Assembly (NCBI RefSeq): GCF_024166365.1
Contig: NC_064831.1
Location: 54,065,768 to 54,129,767 of the forward strand
Direction of reading: 5' to 3'
Source of the DNA: Elephas maximus indicus
Taxonomy: Eukaryota > Chordata > Mammalia > Proboscidea > Elephantidae
DNA length: 64,000 nucleotides
How positions within the stretch are numbered: position 1 is the stretch's first letter; each line of letters opens with the position of its first letter. Positions 9,823-20,944 of the stretch are shown here, piece after piece. A program made the position numbers and the translations under genes. Under the pieces are notes generated by a model, which ran no database searches, was not told where the DNA came from, and saw nothing but the letters and a program-made list of their open reading frames with translations.

Positions 9823-10195
9823 CACGATTATTCACTAGAGTATGATAAATAACACTATGGTACTTCCAAACAATTCCTGATGGGTTCCGCAGGCTTTAAA
9901 AATTATGTCAGCAAAGAGTATCATTGACATGGGAAAGCACATAAAATATATTGCTGAAAAAAAATAACAAAGCATTATGGGAGTATGTGCTTTTTTTTGT
10001 TAAAAATATAGGTGTGTGTCTGCATTGGAAAAAATAAATAACATATTCTAAAACATTCCTAGTGGCTATATGTGAGTAGTGTTATTTTGGGGGATTTCAT
10101 GTTTGTTTTTCTGTATCTTCCGTATTTTCTACCTTGAGTATTTTGACTTTTGTAATGAGGAAAAAAAATCCTCCAAATAAAAAAGTAATTTAAAG
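9823..10195 (+). repeat. Old L1M-type remnant, 3' block
   Basis: Degenerate L1 3' UTR, for example TCTGTATCTTCCGTATTTTC and TGAGTATTTTGACTTTTGTA, with poly-A interruptions. It continues the block at 8840-9126. Confidence 0.55.
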
Positions 10196-10274
10196 CAAGA
10201 TTTTAAGGAAAAACCTTCTACCCAGCCCCTCACGCCTATATACCTAGCAGTAATGCCTGTTGCCTATCAGTGAA

Positions 10275-10484
10275 GGAGCCCTGGGGGTGCAGGGGTTAAA
10301 GTGCTCAGCTACTAACTGAAAAGTCGGTGGTTCGAACCTACCAGCCACCCCACAGGAGAAAGCTATGGCGGTCTGCTTCTGTAAAGATTACAGCCTTCGA
10401 AACCCTATGGGGCAGTTCTACTCTGTCCTATAGGGTCACTATGAGTCGGAATCAACTTGATGGCAACGGGTTTTTGGATTTTCC
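10275..10484 (+). mobile_element. AfroSINE (long-body form)
   Basis: Complete head (GGAGCCCTGGGGGTGCAGGG), B box GGTTCGAACC, the extra GCGGTCTGCTTCTGTAAAGA segment, and the tail CTATGAGTCGGAATCAACTT. Confidence 0.92.
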
Positions 10485-10832
10485 TTAACAGTGGTACGGG
10501 TGGGAGTCCTGGGCTGGAAACCAGAGTCTGAGTCTTATTTATGGTCAGCCCAAGGCTGGGTAAGTCCCTCCTCATCCCTGAGAAGACAAGCTTTCAGGAA
10601 GTGTGGGCACCAGCTCCCCTGTGTACCCTGAGTGGGAATCAGACCTGCCAGCAGGTGAGGGGCTGAAGTTTCTATGAGCCCAGGTGTTCTTTACCTGGAT
10701 CTAGGAGTAGAAATCAGGGGCTAAAAACTACATCTTTATTATCACTAACCTCTATCTGAGGCCTAGTATTTCCTTTGATTATGAATTCAGACAATAAACC
10801 CAGCAGCATTAGCAGTACCTATGACTCTGTCA

Positions 10833-11045
10833 GGCCCTTGGGTGGTGCAAATAGTCTGTGCTCATCTGCTAACCTAAAGGATTGTGGTTCGAACTCACCT
10901 GGTAGCACCACAGAAGAAAGGCCTGGTGATTTGCTTCCATAAAGATTACAGCCAAGAAAACTCCATGGACCATTTCTATTCTGTAACACATGGGGTTGCC
11001 ATGAATTGGAATTAACTTAATGGCAACAGGTTTGGTTTTGGTTTT
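10833..11045 (+). mobile_element. AfroSINE (diverged) with target duplication
   Basis: A long-body SINE flanked by TATGACTCTGTCA (10820-10832) and TATGACTTTGTCA (11046-11058), 12 of 13 identical. The head has drifted (GCCCTTGGGTGGTGCAAATA) but the B box GGTTCGAACT is clear. Confidence 0.88.
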
Positions 11046-11189
11046 TATGACTTTGTCACTGATAGAAATCACAGGTATTTTCCTATCAAGTTATAATTCC
11101 TTGCAGGTATCTTGAAATATAGTTTACACTCATCATCGCTTCAAAATCCTGGCAATTATTACCCCACAAACATTTTTTCATCCCAACAC

Positions 11190-11350
11190 AACCCAGACCA
11201 ATGAGGTCAACCCCATTTTACAGATGAAGGAAGTAAGGCCAACAGAGGTAAAATGACCTGCTTTAGTCTAAGTAAGTAGTGGAACTAGGATTCAACCCTA
11301 GGCCGCCTGGCTCCACAGCAATTTTCCAGGCTCTGCTCCCACACCTTGGA
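11190..11350 (-). repeat. MIR SINE remnant
   Basis: CCCCATTTTACAGATGAAGG and GGAACTAGGATTCAACCCTA are reverse-complement MIR phrases. Confidence 0.75.
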
Positions 11351-12115
11351 TGTGACAGTACAGCAAGGTTAAGAGCTGGCTTTCCCTTGGCCTTTCTGAT
11401 GTTGTAAAGCTGCCTCTGCTCTAAATTCAGAGAACATTCTGCAGTTTGGCATCTGTGTAGGAAATGCCATCTGCAGAGTCTAATATCTGCTGTTTGTACC
11501 AGCCAGCATCTCTTTTCTCCCCTTTCCTTTGGGGGACTGCCTCTTCCCTGTTCTGGTTCTCCTGGAGGGACTGTCAAACCTGGGATGCCCAGGGAGCTGG
11601 GAGCAGCAGGTTTTTGCCCTAGCTCTTTCCCCTGGGGCAACCACCAGCCCTTTTGGAGGTCCCAGGAGTGAAGAAAAAACAGTAGTGGCCAGAGCCCCGA
11701 GGCCTTCAGGAGGTGGCCTGGAACAGGGGAAATTTCCCACCAAGGCCAGGAGGGATAGCAGGCCATCATGAAAACTGCTACCTTCTGCTGAGCACATGTC
11801 ACAAGCCTGCTTGCTCAGCACTCTCTCATAATTTGCTGTGGGTCTCCAGAGGCAGACAGGTCTCCAGCTTCACAGTTATCAGGACAGGAATTATGGGAGA
11901 CAATGCCAGGGTGGAACTTTACCCTGCCCAGGGCTGCCCTAGAGACAGCGGAGACCAGAAGGAGGGAATAGTGGCTGTTGTTGGACAGGGATGGAGGGCT
12001 TGGCTTGGCATCCCTTCACTTGTTATTAAACAAGACGGAACAATGTGGCTTTAAACAAACAAATCCAATATGCCAGTTATCGGCCAGAACTGTCCAAGTT
12101 TGAAATCTAGAGAGC
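11351..12115. other. No recognised feature (intergenic)
   Basis: Open frames of up to 179 codons occur here on the minus strand, but the translations are low in family resemblance and the longest runs into the neighbouring MIR. I see no exon with convincing splice context. Confidence 0.45.
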
Positions 12116-12119
12116 CTGA

Positions 12120-12225
12120 GGTTAACCCATCATACCTCACCCCAGAGATGGGGAAACTGAGCTCCCACAGAGGTGACAGGACTGCCTTGACTTGCTGGGC
12201 CAGGAATTAAGCACACACGTCTCTG
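12120..12225 (-). repeat. MIR SINE remnant
   Basis: GATGGGGAAACTGAGCTCCC and GCTGGGCCAGGAATTAAGCA match the antisense MIR core. Confidence 0.65.
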
Positions 12226-12617
12226 CTCTCAAGACATGGTTATTACCGCTCCAGCTAGCAGGGCCTGATGAAGGTACAAGAGGACCCTAAACACAGATAA
12301 TCTGTGGTGCCCCCTTCTCTGCTCATTCACGCATTCAAATGGGATGTGTGAGTTAGATATATACATGTATATACATGCATGTGTGTGTCTTAGCTACCCA
12401 TGATGTAACTTTGTTTTGAATGCGCCTATAATATCAGTGATTGAATGTAAAAATGGCGTATGCCACCTCAGCAGAATGAGATGAACTGGATTATAAAATT
12501 TTTAGTAGATGCGGGGCACTAAGATTTTTTTATATACCATATTTTCTACACAAAGAATATTCCACATATTCTACAACAAAGAAAATAAGCCAGTGAACTT
12601 AGTTGTTTCAACCAAAA

Positions 12618-12767
12618 AAATAAAAAAACAAACCTAAACCTGTTGCCATCGAGTTGATTTCGATTCATAGGGAACCTATAGGACAGAGTAGAACTACCAC
12701 ATAGAGTTTCCAAGGAATGACTGGTGGATTTGAACTGCTGACCTTTTGGTTGGCAAGCCAAGCACTT
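12618..12767 (-). mobile_element. AfroSINE with short target duplication
   Basis: A minus-strand SINE missing its first 20 or so bases, flanked by AACCAAAA at 12610-12617 and 12768-12775. It lies inside AT-rich sequence next to a hAT transposase remnant. Confidence 0.85.
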
Positions 12768-12969
12768 AACCAAAATTCTGTTGATCTCCCACAATGAGAA
12801 ATTGACTTCCACCAATTTTGCTTTAAACAGCTCATACTTCAATTTTGATGCTTGTTTCGTAATAAATGCTATAATTACAATTGAACAAACGAAAAGTTGT
12901 CATAAAAGCAAATTTAATGATCGGAAAACAAATGTTACAACAAATTACTATATTTTATTTTTAGATATA

Positions 12970-13360
12970 TCTTTCATCTCTAACATGTTATAATTAAAAA
13001 TATTTTCTATTCTTTGCTCTTACAAAGTCTCAATAATTTCATCACAATTAAGCTGCCAAACAATATCTACGTCCACACATAATAAGGATAATGAATCAAG
13101 TCTTTCTTGAGTCATTGTTGTACACTGAGCGTTTTCTGAGTCTGTTTAGGGATGAAAAGGAGTGTTCTGTTGTGCAAGTTGTGATCATTAGAGTTAGGAA
13201 TATGCACAGAGCAATTTCAACATTGAGAAATACACACTGAATTTTATCTTCTGTTATGGAATTATACATGCCTACATGAGTAAAAATTGCCTTTCCCGAG
13301 TCTATGGATTTTTTTGCCTCGGACAACTGGTATCCCTGTTTTGTTGATGCCCTAAACACA
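12970..13360 (-). pseudogene. hAT-family transposase C-terminal fragment
   Basis: The minus strand encodes a piece of the hAT dimerisation domain. An open frame from 13359 to 13096 contains NVEIALCIFLTLMITTCTTE followed by HSFSSLNRLRK, matching the usual hAT pattern of NVEIALRI(F/Y)LTLPVT plus (S/T)xxRSFSxLxxIK. After a 1-base shift near 13115 the frame continues as MTQERLDSLSLLC and ends EIIETL then TAA at 13022-13020, which is the family's normal C-terminus. The N-terminal zinc finger and the RNase-H-like core are not visible. It is a decayed DNA transposon remnant rather than a domesticated gene, since it carries a frameshift and sits in AT-rich non-genic sequence. Confidence 0.72.
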
Positions 13361-13659
13361 TGCTTACCTTGCTTACTGGATAATCCATCCTTGCTAGATA
13401 GGAAGGGGCAGCAAGGGTGTCAGATTTTCTAGAAGGAACTCCTGCTGTACCCTCTTCCTCTTCCTCCCAGTTCCCGTGCTACCTCCTACCAGATACCCCA
13501 CTCAGAACAAGTCACCCCAGCGCTGGCAGAAAATCTCTCCCTCAGTGTTAGGACTGCCAATTTTTCTCTCTTTTTGAAATAAATTCTTTACTTTTAGAAT
13601 TAGAACAAAAATCTTCATTTAGAAGAAAATAAGGATTCACTCCTACTGTGAAGCATCCA

Positions 13660-13835
13660 CACAGCCTGGTTTGTAATTTATGGATGGTTCCATGTGGTTT
13701 GGATAATTGTTTGAATACTTGGGTCTCCCTCGCCCACCAGATTATAAACCCCTCGAGGCCCAGGAATGAGTCTTATTTGGCGCTGGGTTTTCATAGTGCC
13801 TGTTCACAGCAAGTGCCCAATAAACGTTTGTCGAA
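13660..13835 (+). repeat. L2 LINE 3'-end remnant
   Basis: AGATTATAAACCCCTCGAGG, CATAGTGCCTGTTCACAGCA and GCCCAATAAACGTTTGTCGA are the ordered L2 3' phrases. Confidence 0.82.
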
Positions 13836-14054
13836 TTGAAATGGGAAGTGAGAATGAAGATCTACCAGGCTCTATTTTGCTCTTGGTCTGATAGAAAGGG
13901 GGTAGAACGGGCAGTGGTGCCAAGGCCCCTGTGTGTTGCTCAGAATTTTGGTCCCACAAAATATTATGGGAGAAAAGTATTTCAGGGTCAAATAAAATTG
14001 CTCAGCTCCCAGCTGGTGGTCAGATCAAAAGAAAGTGACTGGCTGCATTGATTC

Positions 14055-14825
14055 ATATACTAGGATGTTGGTGAGGTGCTCAACACTGCTAGTATAAACT
14101 TAAATTCATTCAACTGGTTGGAAGAGCAATTAGACACTAGCAAGTCGAAGAAGTTTCTACCCTTCAGCCTAGAAATTCCACTCTGAGTATATACCCTGGA
14201 GAAACCTTTACACACAAGCACAGGGAGATGTGGGCAAGAATGTACAGTTTAGCAATGTTTGTGGTAAAAGTCCATCAGCAAAAGGGAATGAATTGTGGTC
14301 AAGTTCAGACAACGGACTCATCCTACATAGCAATTAAAGTCAATGAACCAAAGCCATGTGTATCAATATGAATTAATACCAAATTGATACCCAGTACGAG
14401 TTGATACCCAAAACCAAAATGTTAACTTAAAAACCAAATTGCAAAAGGGAACCTACAATATGATGGCATATAGATAAAGTTTAGAAACCCACAAAACAGT
14501 ACTATAGAATTTTTATGGATACCGAAATACATTAACAAAAGTGTAAAACTATGTATGGGGATGATGTACGCTAAACTCACAATAGTGGCTCCTCCGGGGA
14601 GGGTGGGAAGGTGAGGAGTGGGTTGTGGGAGGGTCCACAGGAGGCCTCAACTGTATCTATATTTGTTTTTAAGATGGAGAAGAAAGGAATCTGGATCAAG
14701 GAGAATATTAAGGTGATACAATGATGAACATACATGTGTTTACTCTATTACTCCCCATTTAGATGTGAATGTTTCAAGTATTTCACAATGAAAAAAATGC
14801 ATTTAATTTATAAGAAGAAAGAACC
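14055..14825 (+). repeat. Old L1M-type remnant
   Basis: Decayed L1 ORF2 end and 3' UTR: TAGAAATTCCACTCTGAGTA and TATACCCTGGAGAAACCTTT are drifted forms of the conserved L1 'ATCCCACTCCTGGG...ATATACCC' block. No open frame survives. Confidence 0.75.
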
Positions 14826-15004
14826 TGGGTGCTCATTGAAAGATGCAAAATTAATCCACCTTGAGCTGCCCTATTTTAACAAGAAATTCTTGTTAAGTCA
14901 AGTAGTAAGTCCATATACATGTATTCTTTTTTTTTCTTTTCTCAGAGCTTTTGAATTGAGCCGTCTCTGGCTTGCAGCCTAAAGCAAAGCCTGAAGGATA
15001 CAGA

Positions 15005-15130
15005 CGCCTCCCCTAGCTGAGCCTCGGTTTAGTTATTTGTAAAGTGGGAGTAGGGTTGTTGGGAGATTAAATGACAACATGTACTGCAAAACACTCAGCA
15101 CACAGTATGGGTTTACTAAACTTTCATGAA
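15005..15130 (+). repeat. MIR SINE remnant
   Basis: TGAGCCTCGGTTTAGTTATT, TGTAAAGTGGGAGTAGGGTT and CACTCAGCACACAGTATGGG follow the MIR 3' half. Confidence 0.72.
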
Positions 15131-15264
15131 TGTTCTCCTGACGGCAGCCAGGCCACGAGCTAGGAATATCAGCTAATCTCCCCGAGGCTCATTGATGTCA
15201 TGACCAACACGTGCATTGTATTTGATGATTTATGAAGAGTATTTATTTACATCAGACGATTTGA

Positions 15265-15385
15265 TGGAGGCAGAGTAGATTTTCTTATCCCATTTTATTG
15301 CGATTCAGAGAGGTCACACGGCTGGCCCAAGGTCACAGAGCTGGTAGAACCTGAACTTAGTTCTCGTATAAAATATAGGCTCAGG
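15265..15385 (-). repeat. MIR SINE remnant
   Basis: CGATTCAGAGAGGTCACACG and CCCAAGGTCACAGAGCTGGT are antisense MIR core phrases. Confidence 0.75.
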
Positions 15386-16160
15386 CTCTAAAATTCTACA
15401 ACTCCATCAGCCGCCTTTGCCTCCTAAAATAAGTGTTTTATGATAGAGTTTCAGATCCTGAGACAGGCCCGACTTTGGAGTTCCTCAAGGCTGGCCTGTG
15501 ACTCCCTGTACCTTGTGCTGGGAGGCAGAGGAAGGTGGATGGTTAGAAAACATTTGATGAGAATCTATCACCAGCAACTTGGGGTCCTTGGGGGACCCAA
15601 CTACGTTACGAGGCCACAGGCTGGGTAAAGCTACCTGACACATCCAAATTCCTCCCCTGTGGCTGCAGTTAGTGGTAGGTCCTGGGACCCCCACCAGCCC
15701 TTGAGACGGCCCCTGGATTTTTCTTTAAGATCGGGAATTCCACTTATGACTCTTCTAGCAGGATGCCGGTGGCCTGAGGAGGAGGGAAAAAGACAGGAGG
15801 TTTCCATGTCCTCTTGGGAGGACATTTGAGGTCTGGCCCCTCCTCCAGGCCCAACCCAAACCCCCTTCCTCCTTTAGCCTTCCCTGCCCCACTGGACTTC
15901 CTCTACCCAGCCCCCATTCCCTGCCCAGTCGGGCCTGTTCCAACCGTGCCTGATGACCTTTACTTTCCAGGAAGCTTTTATACAGATGAACGTGTCTTCT
16001 TTCTCAGCTGTAAATGCCTGGAGGCCGAGCCATGCTTTGTGCAGCTCTCCACCCCACAGAGCCAGCACGGCGTTCAGCTCTCAGAAACTGCTGTGATGGT
16101 TTCCCTTCTGGGGCAGTGGGGGGACTGCTCCCAAGGGCTTCCCTTTGTTCTGTTCTATGG
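15386..16160. other. No recognised feature (intergenic)
   Basis: C-rich between about 15830 and 15950. Several overlapping short open frames are present on both strands, none with recognisable protein motifs. Confidence 0.45.
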
Positions 16161-16174
16161 GCTCTGGACCATGA

Positions 16175-16607
16175 AAGGAGCCCTGGTGGCACAACCGTTA
16201 AGCACTGGGCTGCTAATGGAAAGGTCAGTGGTTTGAACCAACCAGCCACTCTGGGAGAGAGAAAAGACCTGCCAGTCTGCTCCCATAAAGGTTACCAAAA
16301 GACCCAAAACCATTGCCGCTGAGTCTATTCCAACTCATAGCGACCCTACAGGACAGAGAAGAAGTGCCCCGTAGCGTTTCCAAGACTGTAATCTTTACAG
16401 AAGCAAACTCCACATTGTTCTCCTGTGGAGCAGCTGGTGGGTTCGAACCACTGACCTTTCAGTTAGCAGGTGAGTGCTTAACGACTACACCACCAGGACT
16501 CCTTTTCCTGCAAAAATCACAGCCTAGGAAACCGTATGGGACAGTTCTACTCTATACTATAGGGTCGCTATAAGTCAGAATCGACTCAACAGCACACTAC
16601 AACATTA
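16175..16607 (+). mobile_element. AfroSINE split by an antisense AfroSINE
   Basis: The outer SINE starts at GGAGCCCTGGTGGCACAACC and is interrupted at about 16295-16506, then resumes with ATCACAGCCTAGGAAACCGT and ends GACTCAACAGCACACTACAA. The pair is flanked by GACCATGA at 16167-16174 and 16608-16615, the outer copy's target duplication. Confidence 0.88.
16295..16506 (-). mobile_element. AfroSINE (long-body form) inside another AfroSINE
   Basis: Minus-strand SINE from an AAAAGACCCAAAACCATTGC tail to a CACCAGGACTCC head, with the B box GGTTCGAACC complement at about 16439-16448. It lies wholly within the outer plus-strand copy. Confidence 0.9.
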
Positions 16608-16639
16608 GACCATGACACCGAATGGGCTATGTCCAGAAA

Positions 16640-16930
16640 CAGCTCTGACCTGGTCACTTTCTTCTCCACAGCCTTCGATGGCTCATTGTTGACTACGGAG
16701 TTGAGCCCAAACTCCTCAGCTGGGCTTCCAAATTCTCCAGCAGATCGTTCTCAGCCCGTGCTAGCTTGGTCTCAAGTACCTTTCAGCCACAGGAAGCTCC
16801 TCCCTGCCTTCTGAAGAGGAGAATTAAGGCCCTGGCTTAGGCTGTTCCCTCTGCCAGGTATGCCCTTCCATGTCTCTCCCTCAAACCTCAGACCTTGGCT
16901 TGTCAAAGGCCTACCAGACAGGGAGGAAGC
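16640..16930 (+). repeat. L2 LINE remnant
   Basis: GCCTTCGATGGCTCATTGTT, GAGCCCAAACTCCTCAGCTG and CCCTCTGCCAGGTATGCCCT appear in L2 order. Confidence 0.65.
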
Positions 16931-17065
16931 TTGGCTGAGCAGAGTGCAGGCCCGGGTTTGATTCCTGACTCAGTCATTCAGTAGCTGCAAATTTAGACAA
17001 GTTTTTAAGCTCCTCTGAGTTTCATCTTCCTCATCTGTAAAGTGAAGCTACTAGTACCCCCCTCA
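16931..17065 (+). repeat. MIR SINE remnant
   Basis: CCCGGGTTTGATTCCTGACT, GAGTTTCATCTTCCTCATCT and GTAAAGTGAAGC are MIR phrases in order. Confidence 0.75.
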
Positions 17066-17164
17066 TGTAGATGTATTGGAGCTAATCTATGTGAAGGATT
17101 CAACACTGCACGTTCTGATTTCTCCCCCCATCAAATTTGAGCTCCTCAGAGGAAACATCTCAGC

Positions 17165-17460
17165 TTCCCTCATTAAAAAAAGGCAATTTTTTAATTGAAA
17201 TATAATACACATACATAAAGGTATATATAAAGGTATACAAATCATAACTGTATAGTCTGATGAATTGTCAACAACTAAACACACCTGTGTAGCCAGCACC
17301 AGATCAGGCCCCTAAGATCTAGCATCTCGGCAAGGTCCCTTCCAGTCACCACCACTGCCTGCCCCACCTCCGGCCCAGGGTGAGCACTACCCTGACATTG
17401 GACACCACAGATGAGAGTGACCTGTTCTTGTTCTTTATGTAAATGGGATTGTACACCACA
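17165..17460. repeat. L1-like AT-rich remnant
   Basis: TTAATTGAAATATAATACAC and TGATGAATTGTCAACAACTA are drifted LINE-like phrases shared by many mammalian loci. The subfamily and orientation are not resolved. Confidence 0.4.
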
Positions 17461-17538
17461 AAAGCCTCATTTTTAAGGAGCCTCTCTCATCTGCTCGCTC
17501 CCATTGCACTATCGCTCAGCCTCTGTTGGATGCAGAAA

Positions 17539-17713
17539 GGAGCCCTGGTGGCACAGTGGTTAGATGCTCACGTGCTAACTGAAAGGTCAGTGAAAGATGT
17601 GGCAGTCTGCTTCTGTAAAGACTACAGCCTTGAAAACCCCATGTGGCACTTCTACTCTGACCTATACGGTTGCTATGAGTTGGAATGGACTCGATGGCAA
17701 TGTGTTTTGGTTT
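17539..17713 (+). mobile_element. AfroSINE lacking its B box
   Basis: Head GGAGCCCTGGTGGCACAGTG is well preserved, but the sequence jumps from AAAGGTCAGTG to AAAGATGTGG, deleting the GGTTCGAACC block. Without the B box this copy should not support Pol III transcription. Confidence 0.88.
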
Positions 17714-17719
17714 AACACA

Positions 17720-18230
17720 GTCCTGTGGGCTCCCAGAGGGCGGCTTGTTTCCCTATAACCTTCAGTGTCTCTTACAGGATTTGAGTAGGCAAAGACAGGA
17801 AGGGGCCCAAGACGGTGGGTGAATTTTCTGAGTTCTGACTCCATGCTGAGAGAAACAAGCGCTTACTCGCTGGTGGTACAGAGATGAGCCTACCCCCACC
17901 CAGGCCACGGAAATAGGCCACGTATGCCACTGTGGCTTCCCAAAGATGTTTCTCCTCTTCCTCACCTTCTGTGACCACTGCTCTCCACTTCCTTCCACTG
18001 GAGGCCCTTCTCCTCCCCGGGCCACGCTGTGGTTGACCCATCTGTCAGCACCTCCTCGGAGGGCCAGGGTTCCTCTTGTACTCATTTGGGCTTGGCCTGG
18101 GGAATTCAGCTTTGAGGTGGGTTGCATGGGGACTTGACGGTGGGGATTTAAGACTTCTGGGAAGATACAGGGTCAGGTCCTGCCCTGAGGTCAGTCTTTG
18201 TCATCCAGAAAGCCACAGGGCCTGGAGAAG
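17720..18230. other. No recognised feature (intergenic)
   Basis: Unique-looking sequence. Overlapping open frames of 90-120 codons occur on both strands but show no known motif. Confidence 0.4.
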
Positions 18231-18233
18231 ATA

Positions 18234-18718
18234 CAATGGCATCGCTAGGGTTGGGGTCACCCAGTGCAGTTTACTCATGGTGTCACCCCTCCATGCTAAT
18301 TACCACAAGAGTGTAACTAAAACACCAGAAAATCTGACAAAAGCAGTGGCTATAAAAACACTGGCAGCAATGAAAACAATAGTGTGTGCTTGTAGCACAC
18401 ACACAGACGAAACCACGTGATTTGAAGCATCATTGTAATTGGGTAATAATGGCAGTTCTGACTGGAACGCATTAGAAGGTTCAAAAACTAAATTAGCATA
18501 GAGTTTTAGCCTTGGAGGTATATTGATACAGGTAAGCTGGGCTTCCAAAAAATGTTTTTGTTGTTATAACTAACTACAGGGATATTTTTATAAAAAATGA
18601 TAAATTTCTGCTGAAACACTGCACCAAAATTTTATAGACATTCATTTTGGTGTCACCCACTCTGACAGTGTTACCAGGTGTGGTCCGCACCCCTTGTACC
18701 CCACTAGTGACACCACTG
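18234..18718. mobile_element. Possible non-autonomous hAT-like DNA transposon
   Basis: The two ends form an imperfect terminal inverted repeat. The left end is CAATGGCATCGCTAGGGTTG and the right end, reverse-complemented, is CAGTGGTGTCACTAGTGGGG. Both are followed inward by a GTGTCACCC-type block. The internal 380 bp is AT-rich and non-coding. An 8-bp target duplication expected of hAT elements is not evident. Confidence 0.55.
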
Positions 18719-18719
18719 G

Positions 18720-19465
18720 GAAATCCCTACAGGACTCCCTCTGACCGTCCCTCTGTCCGTGTGATGCCACGAGAGATGAAGAGACGCCGGGGACCCCATC
18801 CCACACATGCACACGCGCAAGTCCAAGCACAGAACCCAGGACTAAAGCCAACAACAGAGACCCTTTTAAGATTCCTTAGAACACTGGGATGTTTTTGTAT
18901 GTACAGGATATCATCTTTACTTTATTACCACCTTTTACTTTAGATTTTAACTTTCCAAGTTTGTTTATCCAGTGCTTGCTTGCTTTCTTTATCAAAAAGA
19001 CTGCTGGTTGGGCACTAGTTAAGCTTTGTGACCATGCTGGACAAACTAGGCCCCTCTGCAGTGGGGGGAGTGGAGTGGGGCTAGCATCTTCCCTAGTCCT
19101 GCCCCTGCCCCAGCCTGGCCCTGGGGACATCTGCCCAGCAGGCCTCTGTGACTAGGCCTCATGGGTGCTACCACAGTTCACTGCCCTCCAGTCTGTGCTG
19201 AGGTCATTACACAGGTTGTCCCCGGGGCTGGCCGAGTGAAACGGTGACTCCCTACAGGTGATCGTCTGGATCAGCCTCTGTGGGATATGTGCCCCAGAAT
19301 ATTAGCCCTGCTCGCAGCTGCTGCGAACGGCCATCTGCCTCCAGGGTTATACGTGGTCCTCTCCCTACAATGCCTCTAGAATGCACCTCTCTCAAAGGGG
19401 TGAGCCTATTGCATTCCCTTCCCTTCAAAATCAGGGAGGAAGACCAAGGGAGAACTCTGAGTGCA
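18720..19465. other. No recognised feature (intergenic)
   Basis: Mixed GC and AT blocks. Nothing recognisable beyond short chance open frames. Confidence 0.4.
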
Positions 19466-19467
19466 GT

Positions 19468-19661
19468 AAACCTGCTGCGGAGCCGTTTCTGACTCACGGC
19501 GACCCGTGTGTGTCAGAGTGCAACTGGGCTCCGCAGAGGTTTCGATGGCTGACTTTTTGGAAGTAGATCACCACACCTTTCTTCTGAGGCGCCTCTGGGT
19601 GGACTTGAACCTTTCAGCTAGCAGCCCAGTGTTTAACTGTTTGAACCATCTGGGGACTCCT
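19468..19661 (-). mobile_element. AfroSINE (diverged, long-body form)
   Basis: Tail phrase GCCGTTTCTGACTCACGGCG, body GGAAGTAGATCACCACACCT, and head ending TCTGGGGACTCC on the plus strand, so the element reads on minus. It is more CpG-rich than most copies. Confidence 0.85.
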
Positions 19662-19803
19662 GCATACCAAGAGCCCTGGAAAATAGGAAAGAAAGCAGAG
19701 CATGAGGGCCCTGGAGAAAAAAGAGGGTGGTGGCCCAGTGCTCCTCACCTGCCTTCTGACGGGAACGGTGTCAGGGGCCCTTGGATGGGAGCACCTTGTT
19801 GGC

Positions 19804-19820
19804 ACACACACACACACATG
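19804..19820 (+). repeat. Short (CA)n tract
   Basis: CACACACACACACACATGCA, about eight CA units. Confidence 0.9.
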
Positions 19821-20064
19821 CACGTATGTGCTCTCTCCCCATCCGGGATACACCTCCACAGTGTGTTCTCACAGATCCCGTCCCACAGTTTACTCCTTCC
19901 CTCCTCAGCTATCCCCTCCACACAGGCAGAGGGCTAGGCTGGAAAGGGCCTTAAAAGTCCAGTCAATTTACAGACAAGAAGACTGAGGTGGAGGGAGAAG
20001 AGACCTGTCCAAGGTCCCTCAGAGTTAATGGCCAAGCCAGAGTAGGTGCTCAGGTCTCCTCATA

Positions 20065-20120
20065 GCAAAGGTAGCTGTGGTACAGTGGAGACGCAAAGGT
20101 AGCTGTGGTACAGTAGAGAC
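20065..20120 (+). repeat. 28-bp direct tandem duplication
   Basis: GCAAAGGTAGCTGTGGTACA is repeated at 20065 and 20093 with two differences over 28 bases. A simple local duplication. Confidence 0.85.
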
Positions 20121-20356
20121 ACAAAGCTTCATCTCCCCTCCTCAGCTGTGCAACCTTAGGCAGGTCACTCAACCTCTCTGAGCCTAGAACCTTCATCTGT
20201 GAAATTCCAGATAACACCCACTTCAGAGGACTTCTGTGAGGATTCAAGGGAGGTGCATGGTGCTAGTGCTTTCCTTGCAAACCGTAAGGATAGCAGAGGA
20301 TGGTGACCAGGCAGATCTCCAGTCCTTGTCCCTTCCTTTGAAGTCCATTGCAATTT

Positions 20357-20807
20357 CAGTCAGCCCTCCATATCCGTGGGTTCAGCACCCACAGATTCAA
20401 CTAAGCACAGATCAAAAATACTAAAAAAAGAAAGTTCCAGAAAGTAAAACTTGAATTTGCCATGTGCGAGCACTACGCTGAATCCGCGAAAATAAAGCGA
20501 TTTGCAGCATCCCCTGCTGTAGCCTCCCGCCATCTCACAGTCCTCAGTCTCTCTCCAGCACCCAGCGCTTGAGCATTGTTCGCCTCCTGTTTTGTCATTA
20601 TTCCCTAAACAATACAACTATTTACATAGCAATTACATTGTATTAGGAATTATAAATAATCTAGATATTATTAAAGGCATACAGAAGGATGTGCGTAGGT
20701 TATATGCAACTACTATGCCATTTTATATAAAGGACTTGAGCTTTCCTAGATTTTCGTATCTGCAGGGGTCCTGGAATAAATCCTTCACAGGTACTGAGGG
20801 ATGACTG
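20357..20807. mobile_element. Tigger-like (TcMar) MITE
   Basis: Left end CAGTCAGCCCTCCATATCCG and reverse-complemented right end CAGTCATCCCTCAGTACCTG are terminal inverted repeats of a Tigger-derived non-autonomous element. The 3' half holds the conserved ATTATTCCCTAAACAATACA and GTGCGTAGGTTATATGCAAC blocks. TA follows the right end. Ancient and non-coding. Confidence 0.8.
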
Positions 20808-20944
20808 TATATTGGGAACATGTTTTTTAAATGTTTTTTTTCCTGTTATGCCTTTTAACTTTTTTGTGGTATTACTTATTATATAGAAGTTTGTGGTTTG
20901 AATGTAGTTAAATATATCTATCTTTTTTCTTTAAGGTTTTGTGT

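Noticed and set aside
9175..9825. 216-codon open frame on the minus strand
   Set aside because: It runs through an AfroSINE and into the L1 3' UTR. The SINE part gives the same peptide in other copies (for example PWKPYGAVLLCPI), so it is repeat-derived.
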